64,000 bases of DNA. Source: Aporrectodea caliginosa (Eukaryota; Annelida; Clitellata; Crassiclitellata; Lumbricidae). The first letter of the stretch is position 1, and the number at the start of each line of letters is the position of its first letter. Below are positions 13,560-26,000 of the stretch, piece after piece. Made by a program: the position numbers and the translations under genes. The stretch spans positions 295,001-359,000 of the forward strand of contig JACEVL010000495.1 in the NCBI GenBank assembly GCA_020284085.1, read 5' to 3'. The notes under the pieces were generated by a model, which did not search any database, was not told where the DNA came from, and worked only from the letters and a program-made list of their open reading frames with translations.

Positions 13560-13810
13560 GCAGGTATAATGTTTCTCACTGGCTAGAGTTCAGTGTTTCA
13601 TAAACTATTAGCTTCAAATTTAAAGAGATTCTTTGATGAACAGGAAGCCAATACAAAGATTTAAGTACAGGGATTATGTGTTCATTACTTGACGTATTAG
13701 TTATGGCTTTAGTCAAAGCGTTCTTTACTCTTTGCAGTTTGAGCATGTCTGAATTTGTGATACCAACAAGAAGTGAGTTCTAGTAATCAAGGAAACTTGA
13801 GACTAAGCGT
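13560..13810 (-). mobile_element. possible retroelement remnant (minus)
   Basis: The text around AGGAAGCCAATACAAAGATT and GAAGTGAGTTCTAGTAATCA resembles the antisense of a widespread animal LINE-type repeat similar to the one at 63415-64000. Recognition from general appearance only. Confidence 0.3.
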
Positions 13811-13965
13811 TTTCCGGAGATGCCCTTGAAGAAATGGAGATGTGTCGCCTTATTCTGCATAATATGTCGCGAATGCTCATGTTTTATGACTTGCAAATAG
13901 CCTAACCAGAGGAGACTTACACGAGAGAGAGAGTAGAATCAAAAACAACGTCCAAATTAGAAGCA

Positions 13966-13967
<2 letters not shown>

Positions 13968-14035
<68 letters not shown>

Positions 14036-14217
14036 TCCAGAAGAGACCCAAGTTAGAAGCAGCAGTCTTCGGTTGCCCAAGGAGTTTTGGTCGCCAACTT
14101 AACAAATGAGTCACTTACGGTAGTTTTAAAGATTTAAGCCATCCAAATATCGTCAGTTGCTGTGGGTGTCCAGCAGTAGAAATTCAGTCTTCGGTTGGTT
14201 AAGGAGTTTTGGTCGCC
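13968..14217 (+). repeat. (GA)n and local 33-bp direct repeats
   Basis: (GA)n at 13968-14033. CAGTCTTCGGTTG with AAGGAGTTTTGGTCGCC occurs at 14063-14095 and again at 14185-14217. AAGTTAGAAGCAGCAG-type words also occur twice (13955 and 14050). Confidence 0.8.
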
Positions 14218-14525
14218 GCCCACGAGCGCACCTCCTCAACAGCAGTGGACAACAGCTGCACACAGTGCACAGACGAATCACAAACTGTGGGGTGATATAG
14301 TTGTTTTGTTTCTCAATCTTATTTTTGCTGTTGTTGATGCTGTTGTTATTGGTGGTGGTAGTGGCGTTGTTGTTACTGCCATGCATCGTTCAAGGTCCAC
14401 CTAATAACTCTTATGCCTTCCAAAACGTTCTATTAGCTAGGTTTGTCTGGAAAATATGCCCATGAAACCCAAAAAAGAAATCGGTTCCAGACGAACAGAT
14501 TGATGGATTCCAGTTGATGGACTGA

Positions 14526-14597
14526 TCGTAGTCGTAAAGACGTAATCGTAATCGTAAAGACGTAATCGTATTCGTAAAGTCGTAATCGTAAAGTTCG
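14526..14597 (+). repeat. short tandem repeat CGTAATCGTAAAGA
   Basis: CGTAATCGTAAAGACGTAAT-type units repeated about four times with small changes. Confidence 0.8.
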
Positions 14598-14599
14598 AG

Positions 14600-17435
14600 T
14601 GTCTTCAGATCTCGAACAACTAAGCGTCATTCGTGTGATCCAGCTTATTCAGAGTGAATGCTCAGCAGTGTATACTCGTTGAGCCATACAATCGTAGAAT
14701 ATAGCGCCTCATCAATGTCATTCTCAGTTTTCATATAGATAGAAGGCTACGAGAAGCGCATTCGATTGTCTTTAGCTCTAAGTGTTATCGTATGGCATTG
14801 TGTTTATATAGGCATCTGAGCAGTCTCGCCTGGGTACACGCTTTACTTTAATGACGAGCGTGTAGGCTACTAAAAGTGAATGGAAAACCAATGCAGCTCG
14901 TCGCTAGAGTGGAATATTGGCAGTTTAAGTTCGTTCTTGATTTCGGAACAACAAATTATGTGACACGATCACATAAATCCGTCTTCATGCATAAAATCAA
15001 AGTCGCCGCGTAGGGACCCTGGGCAAAACCGTCGGCGTGAAACTCTGACTCAGCGTTCGCGCAGTATCGGGAGCGCCTCTGAATGGGCAAATCTGGTTGG
15101 GGCGCTATAACAAGTGTTCAAATACAATAAATCCGTCTTCATGCATAAAATATATACTGCAGCTGTACAGTATTGCAAGTTGTGTAGGAGTTTGAGCAAC
15201 TGCGAACCGAGCTAGGCTAAATTTTCTTAAAATGTAATATTTACAGGCAGCAATATCACTCACATATGCAAACTCCAACAGGTCAACCTCACGTGAAGAC
15301 AAAACGAGCAAGAACTCTCACAGGGAATCACTAAAACGTAACTGGTTCATAAATCATAGCTAACACTGTCATCTTCAAATGGAGACAAAACCTTTGACCA
15401 TTAGCGAGACTGGTAAAAACATAGGGCCTAGCAGGACCAAACACCAAAACTCAGTCTAACTTTAAATCAAGCACAGCACCTTTATATTGAATTTTCTTTT
15501 CCCGCCAAACGTCTATAGATACGGCGTACAACTTATCAAGTTATCACTGCACCCGGTTCAATACTGCACGCCGGATTCAACAACAATACATGTACACACG
15601 TACATATATCATGCACGTAGGTACGTACGTAGGTACATATCATACACATGCATCCATACATAAATACGTATACTGCGCGTATATATATGCTTCTTTCAGC
15701 TCAAGAAAGATTGTTAACTAATATTAAGTCGCACATTTTAAAGATCTATTTAAAGATCTATTTGATAGACATGTTTCACCAACTTTGTAAAGTTCTGAAA
15801 GGCGCGATATAAATATTCAGATACACATACGCAAAGATAAACACACATTTAGGCACAGAGGCATACACCGTGAGCATTAGGTCGCATCTGTGCGATGAGC
15901 ATTCTAGGACAGACAGCGCAGGACTTCGATGGCGGCAGCGGGGGTGGTGATGATGGTGATGGTGACGGCTGATGCACTTGATGTGGCGAAGGTAGGAGGA
16001 GATCAAAGCAACTTCCGATGCCAACGAATCGTCAGTTTAATGTTCGTTCGTTTTTCCGGTTGCCACGTGTAAGACGCGCGTCGCTGTCAGACTCTGCGGC
16101 CATGATCTATCTCTCCTATCAGAGCCACTCGCAGATCGGACGGGACGCCACGGACGATACCCACCCGCTCCTCGACCCCTTCGGGCGAGAATTCGGACAG
16201 AAACTCACATCGACTGCCTCCCTTTTCGTGACCAGTGGTCAGCCGACCGTGACGGCGGCTGAATAGGACGCGTGGCACTTCTGTGCTGGCGGACACAGCT
16301 GATGCGCATCACTGGTTTCTTCTTAACAGAGTCAACTGTTAGAGGCTGATGATGGTCAGACGATGAGATACATCTGGACTGCGAGACAGAGAAATGGACT
16401 GGCTGGTGGACAACAGGTGGTGACAATGGAACCACCTGATGGAGTCGATTATCTACTGCAGGGGAACAATTCCATAGGACGCCGTCTGAAGTCGTTTGAC
16501 GAACGTCGACCGAACTTATCTCCGCTTCATCTCTCGATCGACCAATTCCAGCTCCACAGACAACGACTGCCAGTCCTACTCGCCGCTCGATCGGCGATAC
16601 CTTTGTATGACGGTCCAATCAAAGCCAATGCAATCAAAGCCAGTGCAATCAAAGCCAGTGCAAAACGAGCATGCAATTCTCAACGACCTTTCACCTCTGA
16701 CCTTCGTTTTGACCTCTGACCTTTCGTAAACGGCTTTTAGTCGTCGAATACAACCGGTTTCAGTGTTAGAGGTTACGACCCCGACATTCGTAATGAACTA
16801 TTCATCTGTATCTGCTCAGGTAGCTTAGGACAACACGAATCGTTTGATGCATAAAAACTACACACTAACATATAACTACCACGAAATGTGCTATTCACAA
16901 GGAAGATTTGTCCGTAAAACTCGTTGCGGGTCGGCCTCTGTAGTGCGTTCATAAAGACTTGCCGTGCTTTATATTGACTGTCCTTTTCCTTGCCGCCTGG
17001 TCCGCTCATCAACTCTATAAAATAGAGCGCTACAGAAATAATATTATTTGTAAGTAGTCAATAGGGGCCTACACTTAAAATTAGGCCTATTATAGCTGCG
17101 CTCGCTAAGGGCGCAAATGGGAGAGAAAACAAAAGATATTCTTCCCTGGGGAATATAAACCCCAACCTCTGTCTGGGTTGACACTGGACTTCATTCGGTT
17201 GAAAAGAAAGTATTGGCATCTGAACTTCTTCAAAGGCCAATAGGAGATGTAGGCTCTTTTTCTGTCCTTTGTTCTGAGCCACCAGACTTTGGTCAAAGGG
17301 TCATTTTATTTCAACTGTTCTTCGTATCTTCTTTTTCTTTAACTTGCTTCTGTAATTCCATATTTTCCAAGTCGAAACAATACCATATTCAGGAGACAGC
17401 TTTTAAGATAAAATTATGTAAGATTTTTATATGGT
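14600..17435. other. non-coding stretch, no gene recognised
   Basis: Holds a 25-bp direct repeat (ATAAATCCGTCTTCATGCAT at 14973 and 15126), a LINE-like tail piece near 15790-15825, a CpG-rich patch 16060-16260, three CAATCAAAGCCAGTG units (16618-16665) and the paired DR1-like sites. The open frames here match nothing I recognise. Confidence 0.45.
16691..16722 (-). promoter_or_regulatory. two DR1-type nuclear-receptor half-site pairs
   Basis: On the minus strand, AGGTCAGAGGTCA (16722-16710) and AGGTCAGAGGTGA (16703-16691), each a direct repeat of AGGTCA-like half-sites with 1-bp spacing, as bound by RXR/HNF4-type receptors. Sequence match only; no gene is recognised beside it. Confidence 0.3.
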
Positions 17436-17439
17436 GATC

Positions 17440-17515
17440 AGCATCTCTGAGTAGTTTTCTTGAAGGGGCGCTATACAAATATTCGATATGAATGAATGAA
17501 CGAATGAATGAATGA
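17440..17515 (+). mobile_element. LINE-like 3' tail (plus)
   Basis: CTCTGAGTAG, then TTGAAGGGGCGCTATACAAA, then (GAAT)n: the same tail type as elsewhere in the window. Confidence 0.6.
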
Positions 17516-18480
17516 GGCAAGACGATTGACTGACACAGAAGTCGACGAAAAGATATAACCCATCAAACAGTTCACAATGTTGGCACGTAACTTACGCGTC
17601 ACCCTTACGAAATCAATGGCCTGAGCCCAAACTGTTGAGGGAATCTCTCCAGACTTTGGGCCACCGATGATGTAATGACTTGGCTACTATGACGTATTGC
17701 GTGGTCCCCATTTGCGAAGTCCTGTATAAGCCGTGTACGTTTGAAATGGTAAGATTGGCGCGATGCTCTTTTTCTTCGTTGGTTGGGTTTGAAGTGGGCA
17801 TTAGGGACAGAAGGCGGATCGCTGATTGCAGCCATTCTCAATCTAATTACGTTTGCCTATGACACATAAATTTGATTAATCGTGCCGCCATGCAAATGAC
17901 GTGACACGACTGGGGGGCGGAGGGCCCCGTTTAGCGCCCATTAGGATACGGTCGGCCTTTGAAGACAGACGCTGTATTACCCGTCGTGCCGCGCAGGGCG
18001 TGCAAGAACACAGTCCGCCGATAGGGCTAAACACGGGCCACCCCAGCAGCAGTAACCGTGGCTGTGAATGGGGCGACGGAAGCTGAGGGACAATACGATG
18101 CCAAATGCGAAGAGGGTTACTGGTGGAGCAGCGAGCGGCTGCGGTTGATTAATCGCTCATCTGAGTCATCTCTCGACCCGACCAGCCTCTGAATCTAAGG
18201 AAAACACCTGGACAATATCGAGAACTTAATCGCAACGAAACGAGTCTTTGAAATGAAGAGGAGACGGACGAAAGAGTCGATGGGGGAACCGATGAGGGAA
18301 CTAATGAATGAGATGACACGCAGACAGAACGGATATGCATGGAATAATTAGAGACAATGACGATGTGAAGACAGCAGACGAACGACGCTCATCCTCTGCG
18401 TGTCATCATCCTATTGTCCTCCTCAACATCTTCAAAACTCAAGAGGTAGGGCCATCTCCATGCATCAATGCATGCATGCA
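17516..18480. other. non-coding stretch, no gene recognised
   Basis: Moderately GC-rich, unique-looking sequence. Short open frames without homology. Confidence 0.45.
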
Positions 18481-18489
18481 TCAATGCCC

Positions 18490-18708
18490 AATAAAACAAT
18501 TAAAAAATAATAAATAATAATAATAGTAATAATAATTAGTAGTAATAATAATAATAGGAATGATGATAATATTATTATTTTAGCATTTAATAATAATAGC
18601 CTAATATTATTATTATTATTATCATTATCCCTAGGCCTATTTCTAGTGTCATTATTATTATTGTTGTTGTTATTATTATTATTATTAAATTCTATTATTA
18701 TTATATAA
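18490..18708 (+). repeat. (AAT/ATT)n simple repeat
   Basis: Continuous AAT/ATT-type words directly beyond the poly(A) end of retroelement copy B1. Confidence 0.85.
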
Positions 18709-19933
18709 TTTTTTTTTTTTTTTTTTTTACCCGAGGTATCAAGGATCCCTCAGGATTTATGAAAAATTACAATAAGGAGCAGGAAATTTGTCTGGGGGTC
18801 AGGCCTCGTCTTCAGGGTTTGCAGGAAAAGTGCCGTTGAATGCGACCAAGTTATAGCGTTGGACGCAAACAGACAGACGCTGGAAAAGAAATGATGTCTC
18901 GCGTCTGTCGCCACCAGTAAAAGACATACGACGGCCTAGCTCACTAATGAAGTCCAGAGCCGAAGGATTGAACGGGCCCAAAGTCTCGATGGCCACGGGC
19001 TGAAACAGATGAGATGTAGGAAGCCCCTGGTACTTCTGGATCTTACGGTTGGCCGCCTGCACTGAAGCGGGCCCGACCGAGCCGGCGGCTCCGATGTAAG
19101 AGACCGCACAGGTGTGGACGACCGTTGCATCCCAAGCCAGGTACCTCCCTCCCATCCACGGTATGAGGGTGGCTCCATCAGGTCTTTTACCATCGGATCG
19201 AAACAGGCCCGCTGGTTCCTTGGTACTGGGGACGTCCGCCTTGAGCAGGGCGCGCCATATGATGTCATTAATGGCATGGTGACGCAGAGAGCGCCCTGAT
19301 GCCCTCCTACACACAAAGCCGTGATGGCCCTCCGAACCAACCAAGTCACCACACTGGCACCTATGTGGGGCACACAAGGCCAAGCCAAGGCGTAGGCCAA
19401 CCGCCACCCGGACTGCCTCGTTGTCGAGGGCCAAGCCACACGCGGCAATTGGGAGCGCCATCATCCAGTCCGCCGAATGTGGGCTGCTTATCGCGACTAG
19501 TCTGGCCCGATCCACCAGCCCAACAGCGCTACGGTCAATGTTGGCCCTATCCCTCTCAATTAAGGGCCGGTCCCAGACGCTCTGTCTGACCGGTAGGGGG
19601 CACATTATCGTCGGCAAGGTGTCCCGCCGCGCACTCAGTAACTCAGTCATAACCTGATCCGGCATCGCCGGGCAAACCGCGAGAATGGCTGCCTGGAGCT
19701 CGAGAGTCGATGCGGCTGAAGCCAAGTAGGCGGATGAAGCCAGCGAAACGACTCTACGTAAGCCGAGGCCACCAACTCTGATGGGAAGCGCGGCCTGCAA
19801 CCACTGGATGTCATTCAGGGTGCAGTTTACAATTGATTCAAGGCCCGATCGCATCAGCCCGTCCAGCGTTCCGAGGGCAGGATGGTCAGAACAAGGGGAG
19901 CAACGGAGGATGTAACTCAGCTTCGACGCTTCG
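18709..19933 (-). pseudogene. 5'-truncated non-LTR retroelement C-terminal region (family B, copy 1)
   Basis: An open frame runs from about 19925 to the stop at 18799 (over 370 codons), reading IQWLQAALPIRVGGLGLRRV, PHSADWMMALPIAACG, then a zinc-knuckle-like C.CG...GHHGFVC, DGKRPDGATLIPW, WDATVV, NRKIQKYQGLPTSHLFQPVA, ETLGPFNPSALDFISELGRR and ETSFLFQRLSV. I recognise this as the C-terminal part of a retroelement polyprotein common in marine invertebrates, not a host enzyme. It lacks the RT core. The 3' UTR is followed by about 20 A and (AAT)n. The frame is intact, so insertion may be young. Upstream it begins abruptly after the (AAT)n tail of copy B2. Confidence 0.82.
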
Positions 19934-19967
19934 ATTATTATAATTATTATAATTATTAATATTATTC
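19934..19967. repeat. (AAT)n junction between retroelement copies B2 and B1
   Basis: On the minus strand, AAT/AATT words form the 3' tail of B2 and immediately precede the truncated start of B1. Confidence 0.8.
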
Positions 19968-20640
19968 TTAATTTTTTCCTGAGTTAGTCCTACATATATA
20001 ATTATCCCTCGCGACGTAAAATGACTCCTGTTACTGTCTGGGTTCTCGCAAAGAGAAAGTGTTTCGAAAGGCGACTGCATTAAATCGTTGGATCGTAACT
20101 GAGAGCGCTGGAAAAGATGGCAATGGCATGTTTCTCTAGGGTCTCCAGATAAGCCTACATGGGTGAGAAGACGCCCATGCTCCGTGATAAAATGAAGTCT
20201 AGCATTGTTAATAGGGCCCAAAGGTTTGAAGGCCAGCGGAACAAAACCATACTGCAGCAGGAGTGGATTGTATTAATATATTTGGGTACTTTCCTGAATG
20301 CCGCCAATTCCGCGGCCACATCGGCCGAGTGAGATCTAGCAGCCAAGTATGAAGCCGCCACAGTGACATCCCAGATAAAACTACATGCACGGCCATTAGG
20401 CCATGGATTAAGCGTGAACCCGTCGGGTCTTTTCCCGTCAGTTCTGGTCCTTCTGAACCGGCTGCAGGTGGTTCTTTGATAGCGGAGAAGCAAGCGCGAG
20501 AAAGGCTTCGACAGACTGGGTCGTTTAAGACTGCATGCCGGGTGAAGCGACCGGGACCCAAGCCCCCAAGAAGGGTCATGCGATTCATCCGCCGCCACAA
20601 GAGATCCGCAAGGACAATGACCAAGCATCAATCGATGGCT
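19968..20640 (-). pseudogene. retroelement C-terminal region, decayed (family B, copy 2)
   Basis: On the minus strand, pieces in two frames match copy B1: the CG-rich knuckle region, DGKRPDGFTLNPWPNG, FIWDVTVAASYLAARS, LDFI..., and DPRETCHCHLFQRSQLRSND. Frameshifts near 20210-20220 break it. 5'-truncated. Confidence 0.8.
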
Positions 20641-20754
20641 CTGAGCAATTGCGAGCGAAGGACTTGCCTATATTAGGCGTATACATGCAGTAACAGTCTC
20701 GGTCTCATAATTGAATGAAATAAGTAATGAAATTAATTAGTTTCACAGCATGGC

Positions 20755-20980
20755 GGGAGCGTCACTGAGTTTATTCTAGAAGTGGCGCTTTATAAATACC
20801 AGATTGCTATTAGCCTATTACTCTCTGCATTAGGCCTACAGCTAAGCCATATAGTGTTTTTTTAGTTTACTATTTACTAACTTTTTCGCTACTATTTGAT
20901 AACTTTGTATAACTTTGTATGTACAGCGCCGTGCGTTTGCCAGCGTTTAATAAAGAACACACTTACTTACTTACATGGCT
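20755..20980 (+). mobile_element. retroelement 3' ends (LINE-like tails)
   Basis: AGAAGTGGCGCTTTATAAAT near 20775, and GTGCGTTTGCCAGCGTTTAA with TAAAGAACACACTTACTTAC at 20929-20975. The latter resembles the 3' end of family A copy 1 (GTGCGTTTGCAGGCGGTTCA and CTTACTTAC). Confidence 0.55.
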
Positions 20981-22323
20981 AGCGCCGAGGTTAACAAATC
21001 TGTGACCAACAAGTCGGCTTCTGTGTCCATCTGGGATGAACATGCTAAACATGCTAATGACCACAAAGGTAGTCAGAAATGTGGAATACAGCAGGCCAAC
21101 AATAAAGCAAAGAATATCCGAATGTCCAGACGCATGAAAATGGCCATAAAAGTTCTTAGGCTGTAGCTTCCATCAAGTCGGGCCGTTAAAAGTTTCCGTA
21201 ACTTTATGAACGCCCTTCCTCATCTAGCGATTGAAAACGGAAAACGAAGACTAGAAACCGCTTTTACATTAATATCTAAAAACTGATTGCGCTTCTCCAC
21301 TAGCCTACACCTGCCACTGTAAGTCTGTAACCAAACTTGCTCTCCACCTGGTAGCACCGTCATTCTGAAGCCTTTTGTGTGGGTAATGTAACATTCATCT
21401 TTCGTCCATGGCATAGTGGAATTTTTCAGGACACAGCACACTTGTGCATGAATGTTTCAATAGAGAATAGCAAATAGTCAATCATAGAATGCAGAAGCAA
21501 TGAGGGACATAATGAATGATGTCCTTCAACTTATGGCAGAAACAAGTCCCTATATTCCTCAGGACTCAATTCACTTGATTTATAGACCTTTTAGCTAAAT
21601 AATTTAAGGTGAATTCTCATTTATTACAAGTCTATTCCGGTAATAGTCCTCAAAAGCGTTCTGCATGTCAGCCACCACATTACTCAGTGGTCAGTATCAA
21701 ACTAAACAGCACTGATCAGAATCTGATTGTCTGGAAATTTCACCAGTTTAGACATTGCCAAGAGGAAACACCTTCAGTTGCAAGGCTTAGTATAAACCTT
21801 TTGCCATGTCTAAACAGATTTTAAACAGGCCGATAGAGGTCACTGATAGATCTAATAGACAAATGCAGTTTGCTCATTCTACAGCTTACCTAGAAGTCCA
21901 CTCACACGTTGCTACACTCAGTCAACTATCGGTGAATTTGAGCTGTAGGCCAAAACAATGCCCACTAATTAGGCCATCAACGCTTTCAGTCAATAGTGAG
22001 ATTACATTACAGCATTAAGTATGGTTAATCCATTTCTCCCATTCTCACTGCATGAACAACACAATTTTGCAGCGTCTAAGACCTACCAGGTATATATATA
22101 TATATTCGTTTAATGTGAATCAGGTTGACAGGCCGCAACCGGTTACGTGGTAAATTGAAAAGAGATTAGTAATTAAAATTCTATAGGTTATTGTTTGTTC
22201 AAGGGTTATTTTTTGAGCAAGCTCCTATAGAGGAGCCTAGGAATGTAGTACCCAATACTTTTTCATACAAGGCCTTTTAACCTACCACAGCCATAGAACT
22301 GGCCAAGGTCTCTACACAGAAAT
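20981..22323. other. non-coding stretch, no gene recognised
   Basis: AT-rich, with a short (TA)n at 22092-22107. No supported feature. Confidence 0.45.
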
Positions 22324-22396
22324 GGCCAAAGGAGATGTTCAAACTCCTACTCTACATAAAGCGCCATGCACTCTAACCAATTGACCATTGTGTCCC
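22324..22396 (-). pseudogene. tRNA-derived sequence (SINE head or tRNA pseudogene)
   Basis: On the minus strand, a box-A-like TGGTCAATTGGTTAGAGTG and a box-B-like GGAGTTTGAACATCTCC are spaced as in a tRNA. The acceptor and T stems do not pair well, so it is not an intact tRNA. Confidence 0.45.
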
Positions 22397-22429
22397 ATTC
22401 AGTGCTTATGAATTGGTTGCACCTCTGAG

Positions 22430-22485
22430 TAGGTCTCTTGAAGAGGCTCTATATAAATTCTCAGAATGAGTGAATGAATGACTAG
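22430..22485 (+). mobile_element. LINE-like 3' tail (plus)
   Basis: CTCTGAGTAGGTCTCTTGAA, GAGGCTCTATATAAATTCTC, then GAATGAGTGAATGAATGA. Confidence 0.6.
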
Positions 22486-22908
22486 GCCACCACAAGAGCA
22501 TGTTCAACTAAAAACAAGAGTTGGAAAGTGTGCTTCCTTTTCGTCAATAAATAAAACAATAAGATCATGTTTCTGAGAATTGAATTGACATTCTGATTAG
22601 GCAATTAATTAGTGGTATTCCCATAATTTAAATATTTGTCCTGGAAGCTGACAACTTGACAAACTAAATGATTCAAAACAAGACTCAACATTTTTTGTAC
22701 AACTTTTGGACTTCAACTCTTATCGGTCTATCTAATGACTCAAGCTCACAGAGTAACCAAAAACACTACAAGTCCAAAGTTTATCAAATTCCGTTGTAAC
22801 TATGCTTCTCTTATGTTAATCAACATTCATCCTAGAACATCTTCTAAATCACCAAGGGTTTGACTTCTGCCATCCACGCTTCTTGCATGTCTTCGATTGA
22901 AGAGTTGT

Positions 22909-23067
22909 TTACTTGATGGTGTGTGGGTCGTTCTCTGGCTGGTAGGACTTGGTGTGGGGCCAGAATGTTGGTCTCTCCCATGGATTCAGGGCTGTTTCGG
23001 GGAAGTAGTCAGCATACATCTCGTGTGTCATCACATCGGGCGACGGAACAGAATCAATCTTTGCTAA
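22909..23067 (-). CDS. ATP5PD: ATP5PD exon 5 and stop
   Basis: 159 nt including TAA at 22911-22909, acceptor TTCTTCAG. It encodes AKIDSVPSPDVMTHEMYADY, FPET, and the aromatic/Pro-rich end with WERPTFWPH. The tail after WPH is longer than in the human protein. Confidence 0.94.
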   Translation of the reverse strand, partial: LAKIDSVPSPDVMTHEMYADYFPETALNPWERPTFWPHTKSYQPENDPHTIK

Positions 23068-26000
23068 CTGAAGAACAAACATTCAATTAAACACATTAAT
23101 ACACATTTGAAGACACTAGTATAGTATAACTTAAGAATATCACTAAATTTTAATTAATCGCAGATCAACAAACCTTGCATGCTAGTTAACCAATTGGCAC
23201 TAACTCCCATTTAACATACTTCGGCACTAGAAACAAAAAAATGTGAAAACTTTCTGCTTTTACAACGGTTTATCTCTGAAAGTGTATATCTGGGACCGTG
23301 CTGTCCAACATGTGCAGCCCGTGAGCTGAGTGACCCGCCTGAGTTCGTTAATTTTTTTACATTTGTATAAAAATGAAGCAAAAGACAGTTACTGGCCTAT
23401 TTGCACAGCTATTAATTCGTAACTTGGCTTATCATTTGACAATTTGAACACAAAATCCCATGCTATGATGCATTAAACTTATGATTATTCTCTAATAAAC
23501 TTTAATACAGTTAATAAATTTTAGTAGTTGCTTTTGAGTTAACTGGTGCGGCCCTCCGCTTCAAAAATAATTTTTTCGGTGGCCCAGTGTCACAAAGGTT
23601 GGACAGCACTTATCTAGGGGATTGAACAGCCTTTCCTCATAAGATCTGTGCAACAATGTTATATCTCAACATGGGCTGCTTTTGCATTAGCAAAAATAAA
23701 GTTCCAAAAGCCTAGGGTTGTGGAGACAGACAGCTAAGGAGATATAACCTTGAATTAGAAACAACTTTCTTAAATATGATGAGTGACTTCAGGAGGCAAA
23801 TCTACAAGAATTGCATTCACAAAGCACTGCAGATTCATGTTACATAATAAAGCTACTGCCATAACAATAGCTATCTCTAAGATGATACTTATCAGAGGCA
23901 GACAGTTACCAGGGCCTTGGCTTCATCAATCGACTTGCGTGCTTCAGCGACCTGCTTCTTAGTAATTTCTTGCTGTAACACAGAAATTAAGAAAAAATAT
24001 ATACTGCTAAAAATTCATGTAAAATTCATGTTTTCTCAAAAAAGGATCACTTTCACAAGAAAACTAAACCAAAGTCAATAGCATAAAATGTCATGGCAGA
24101 TAACAAACTAAGTGTTGTTTAATAACTGTCTTTACAAACTATCTAATTTATTCATATGAACAGCATTTGTATTCTCACATATCCAAACAATATGAAATGC
24201 AATAAATTTCCAACAGATAAGCAACGACCCAGCATGTCATTTAGAAATAACCTGTAGAAAAGAAAAAAATTATTTAAAAAACTGAATAAAGCAACACTTA
24301 GAATCAATTTTACTGTGAATTAGAAACATACAAAACTACTTACTCTATGCAACAATATCACAACAATCTCTCTGTTTCTTCAATTTAATTATAACTTTTC
24401 TCAAAGCACTTTGTACCAACACAACTCTGGAAAACTGTTTATTTTACATAATTTTAATGGTAACAACCAAGTGATTTCAAAATAAAACTTTCATACACAG
24501 GTTAAACTTACAGCTTGCTTTTCCTGGTCATCAATCTGTGTCTTCACATTGATTTTGTCCTTGGGATAAGCAACAGTCAGAGCCTTGTACTGAAACAAGT
24601 CAAATAAGCTACAATTAATATTACAAGAAAAATGCTCTCGAGGTTCCAAAGAACAGCAGTAAAAAATATTACAAAAGTAATTCTTTAAAACCAGATAGTA
24701 GGTTTTTATAGTTTCTTTAGGAAGATTTCTCCATGTGCCAGAACCATTCATGCCACCAGAAGAGATTAAACAGAGTATCAACTTCGAATACAAATGAAGT
24801 CAACATCTCTTAGTGACTCAAAGATGGAAGTTTTCTTGTATCCTTAAAAATTGCTTAATACAAACTGTAGCTAATGTTGCTGGTCAGATTGATTATGACA
24901 TCTTCAAGCATCCTGGCAAACTTGGGAAAGGGACAACAGTCACTTAGTGCATGGATTACAAATAATTTAGATCTTATTTTATCTACTCTAGCACCAGACA
25001 CATGGTGCCCCATTGTTGGACTGCTGCGACCACGTCTGCCGTTCAGCCAACTAATCCTTTTGAGGAGTTTTAAAAAGGTGTATGACCTTTACCCTATTTA
25101 CCAGATATCAGCAATAAGACATGCTACACTTAGTTTACATCTTGCATGTAAAATAAGTAATGAGTAATCAAACTTACAGCCTTTTCATATTCATCCACTA
25201 CAGCTGGGCTAGACAATCGCCCTTTATAGTAAGCAAAATCAATTTCTGGCAACTTCTCAGGAAATCGGTGAACTCTGTGACAAAATAGAATACATGAAAG
25301 CCATTGGTTACATCAACGAGTACAAAGCAAATATTTTTATTTTCTAGAATTTAAACACTTCTGGATCTCAGAATATCCCTAATTACTTCCATTCAGGAAA
25401 GATTGCTTCTTTTTTAATTCCTTAAAAAAATTCTTTTAAGCTAATATAACTTGGCAAAGTGTTCATAGGATTTTTCAGACATGGTTTAGTAGTTCTGATG
25501 GTTTAGTAGTTCTGACCAAGACATTGTTCAACATGTGCTGTCCAAATACCATCCAAATGTAAACAGTACCAAACTCTGAGTTCCATTTATCGCAGAAAAC
25601 AGAAAAATGCGGATGCAGCCATGGGAACATGTGTGAAAGACCACCCAGTTGCTCAATAGAGTGGAACAGTTTTCATCTGCTGCAAATTCAATTATCCGTG
25701 GATATACAGAATAGAAACTTCACTGTGCCTGACCTTTTAAGTTTTCAAACCTAAGTTTGAAGGAACATTCAAGCAACCTGCTTCAGATGAGCATAGTAAC
25801 CACAGTAACCAATGTACTTACAGCCATTAATCTCAAACACAGTTTGATGTGCATTAGCCACCAACATTTCTAAAATATTTCTTAGACCCACAACCATAGC
25901 ATAATCAACCTGAACAAGTTTTATAAACATACTAATGATACTAGTGTTGTATTGAGTACAGTATTAGAAACGCATTCATGAATAGTACATGCATACTCTG

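Noticed and set aside
16018..16618. Overlapping open frames on both strands in a CpG-rich patch
   Set aside because: No recognisable family, no consistent splice structure; CpG-rich sequence gives long open frames by chance.
18936..19448. 170-codon frame overlapping retroelement copy B1
   Set aside because: Shadow frame; the 351-codon frame on the same strand carries the recognisable domain.
22324..22396. Functional tRNA gene
   Set aside because: Box A and B are present but the acceptor and T stems do not pair.
24491..24793. 100-aa minus-strand gene
   Set aside because: Only 24512-24589 is coding (ATP5PD exon 3); the rest is intron.
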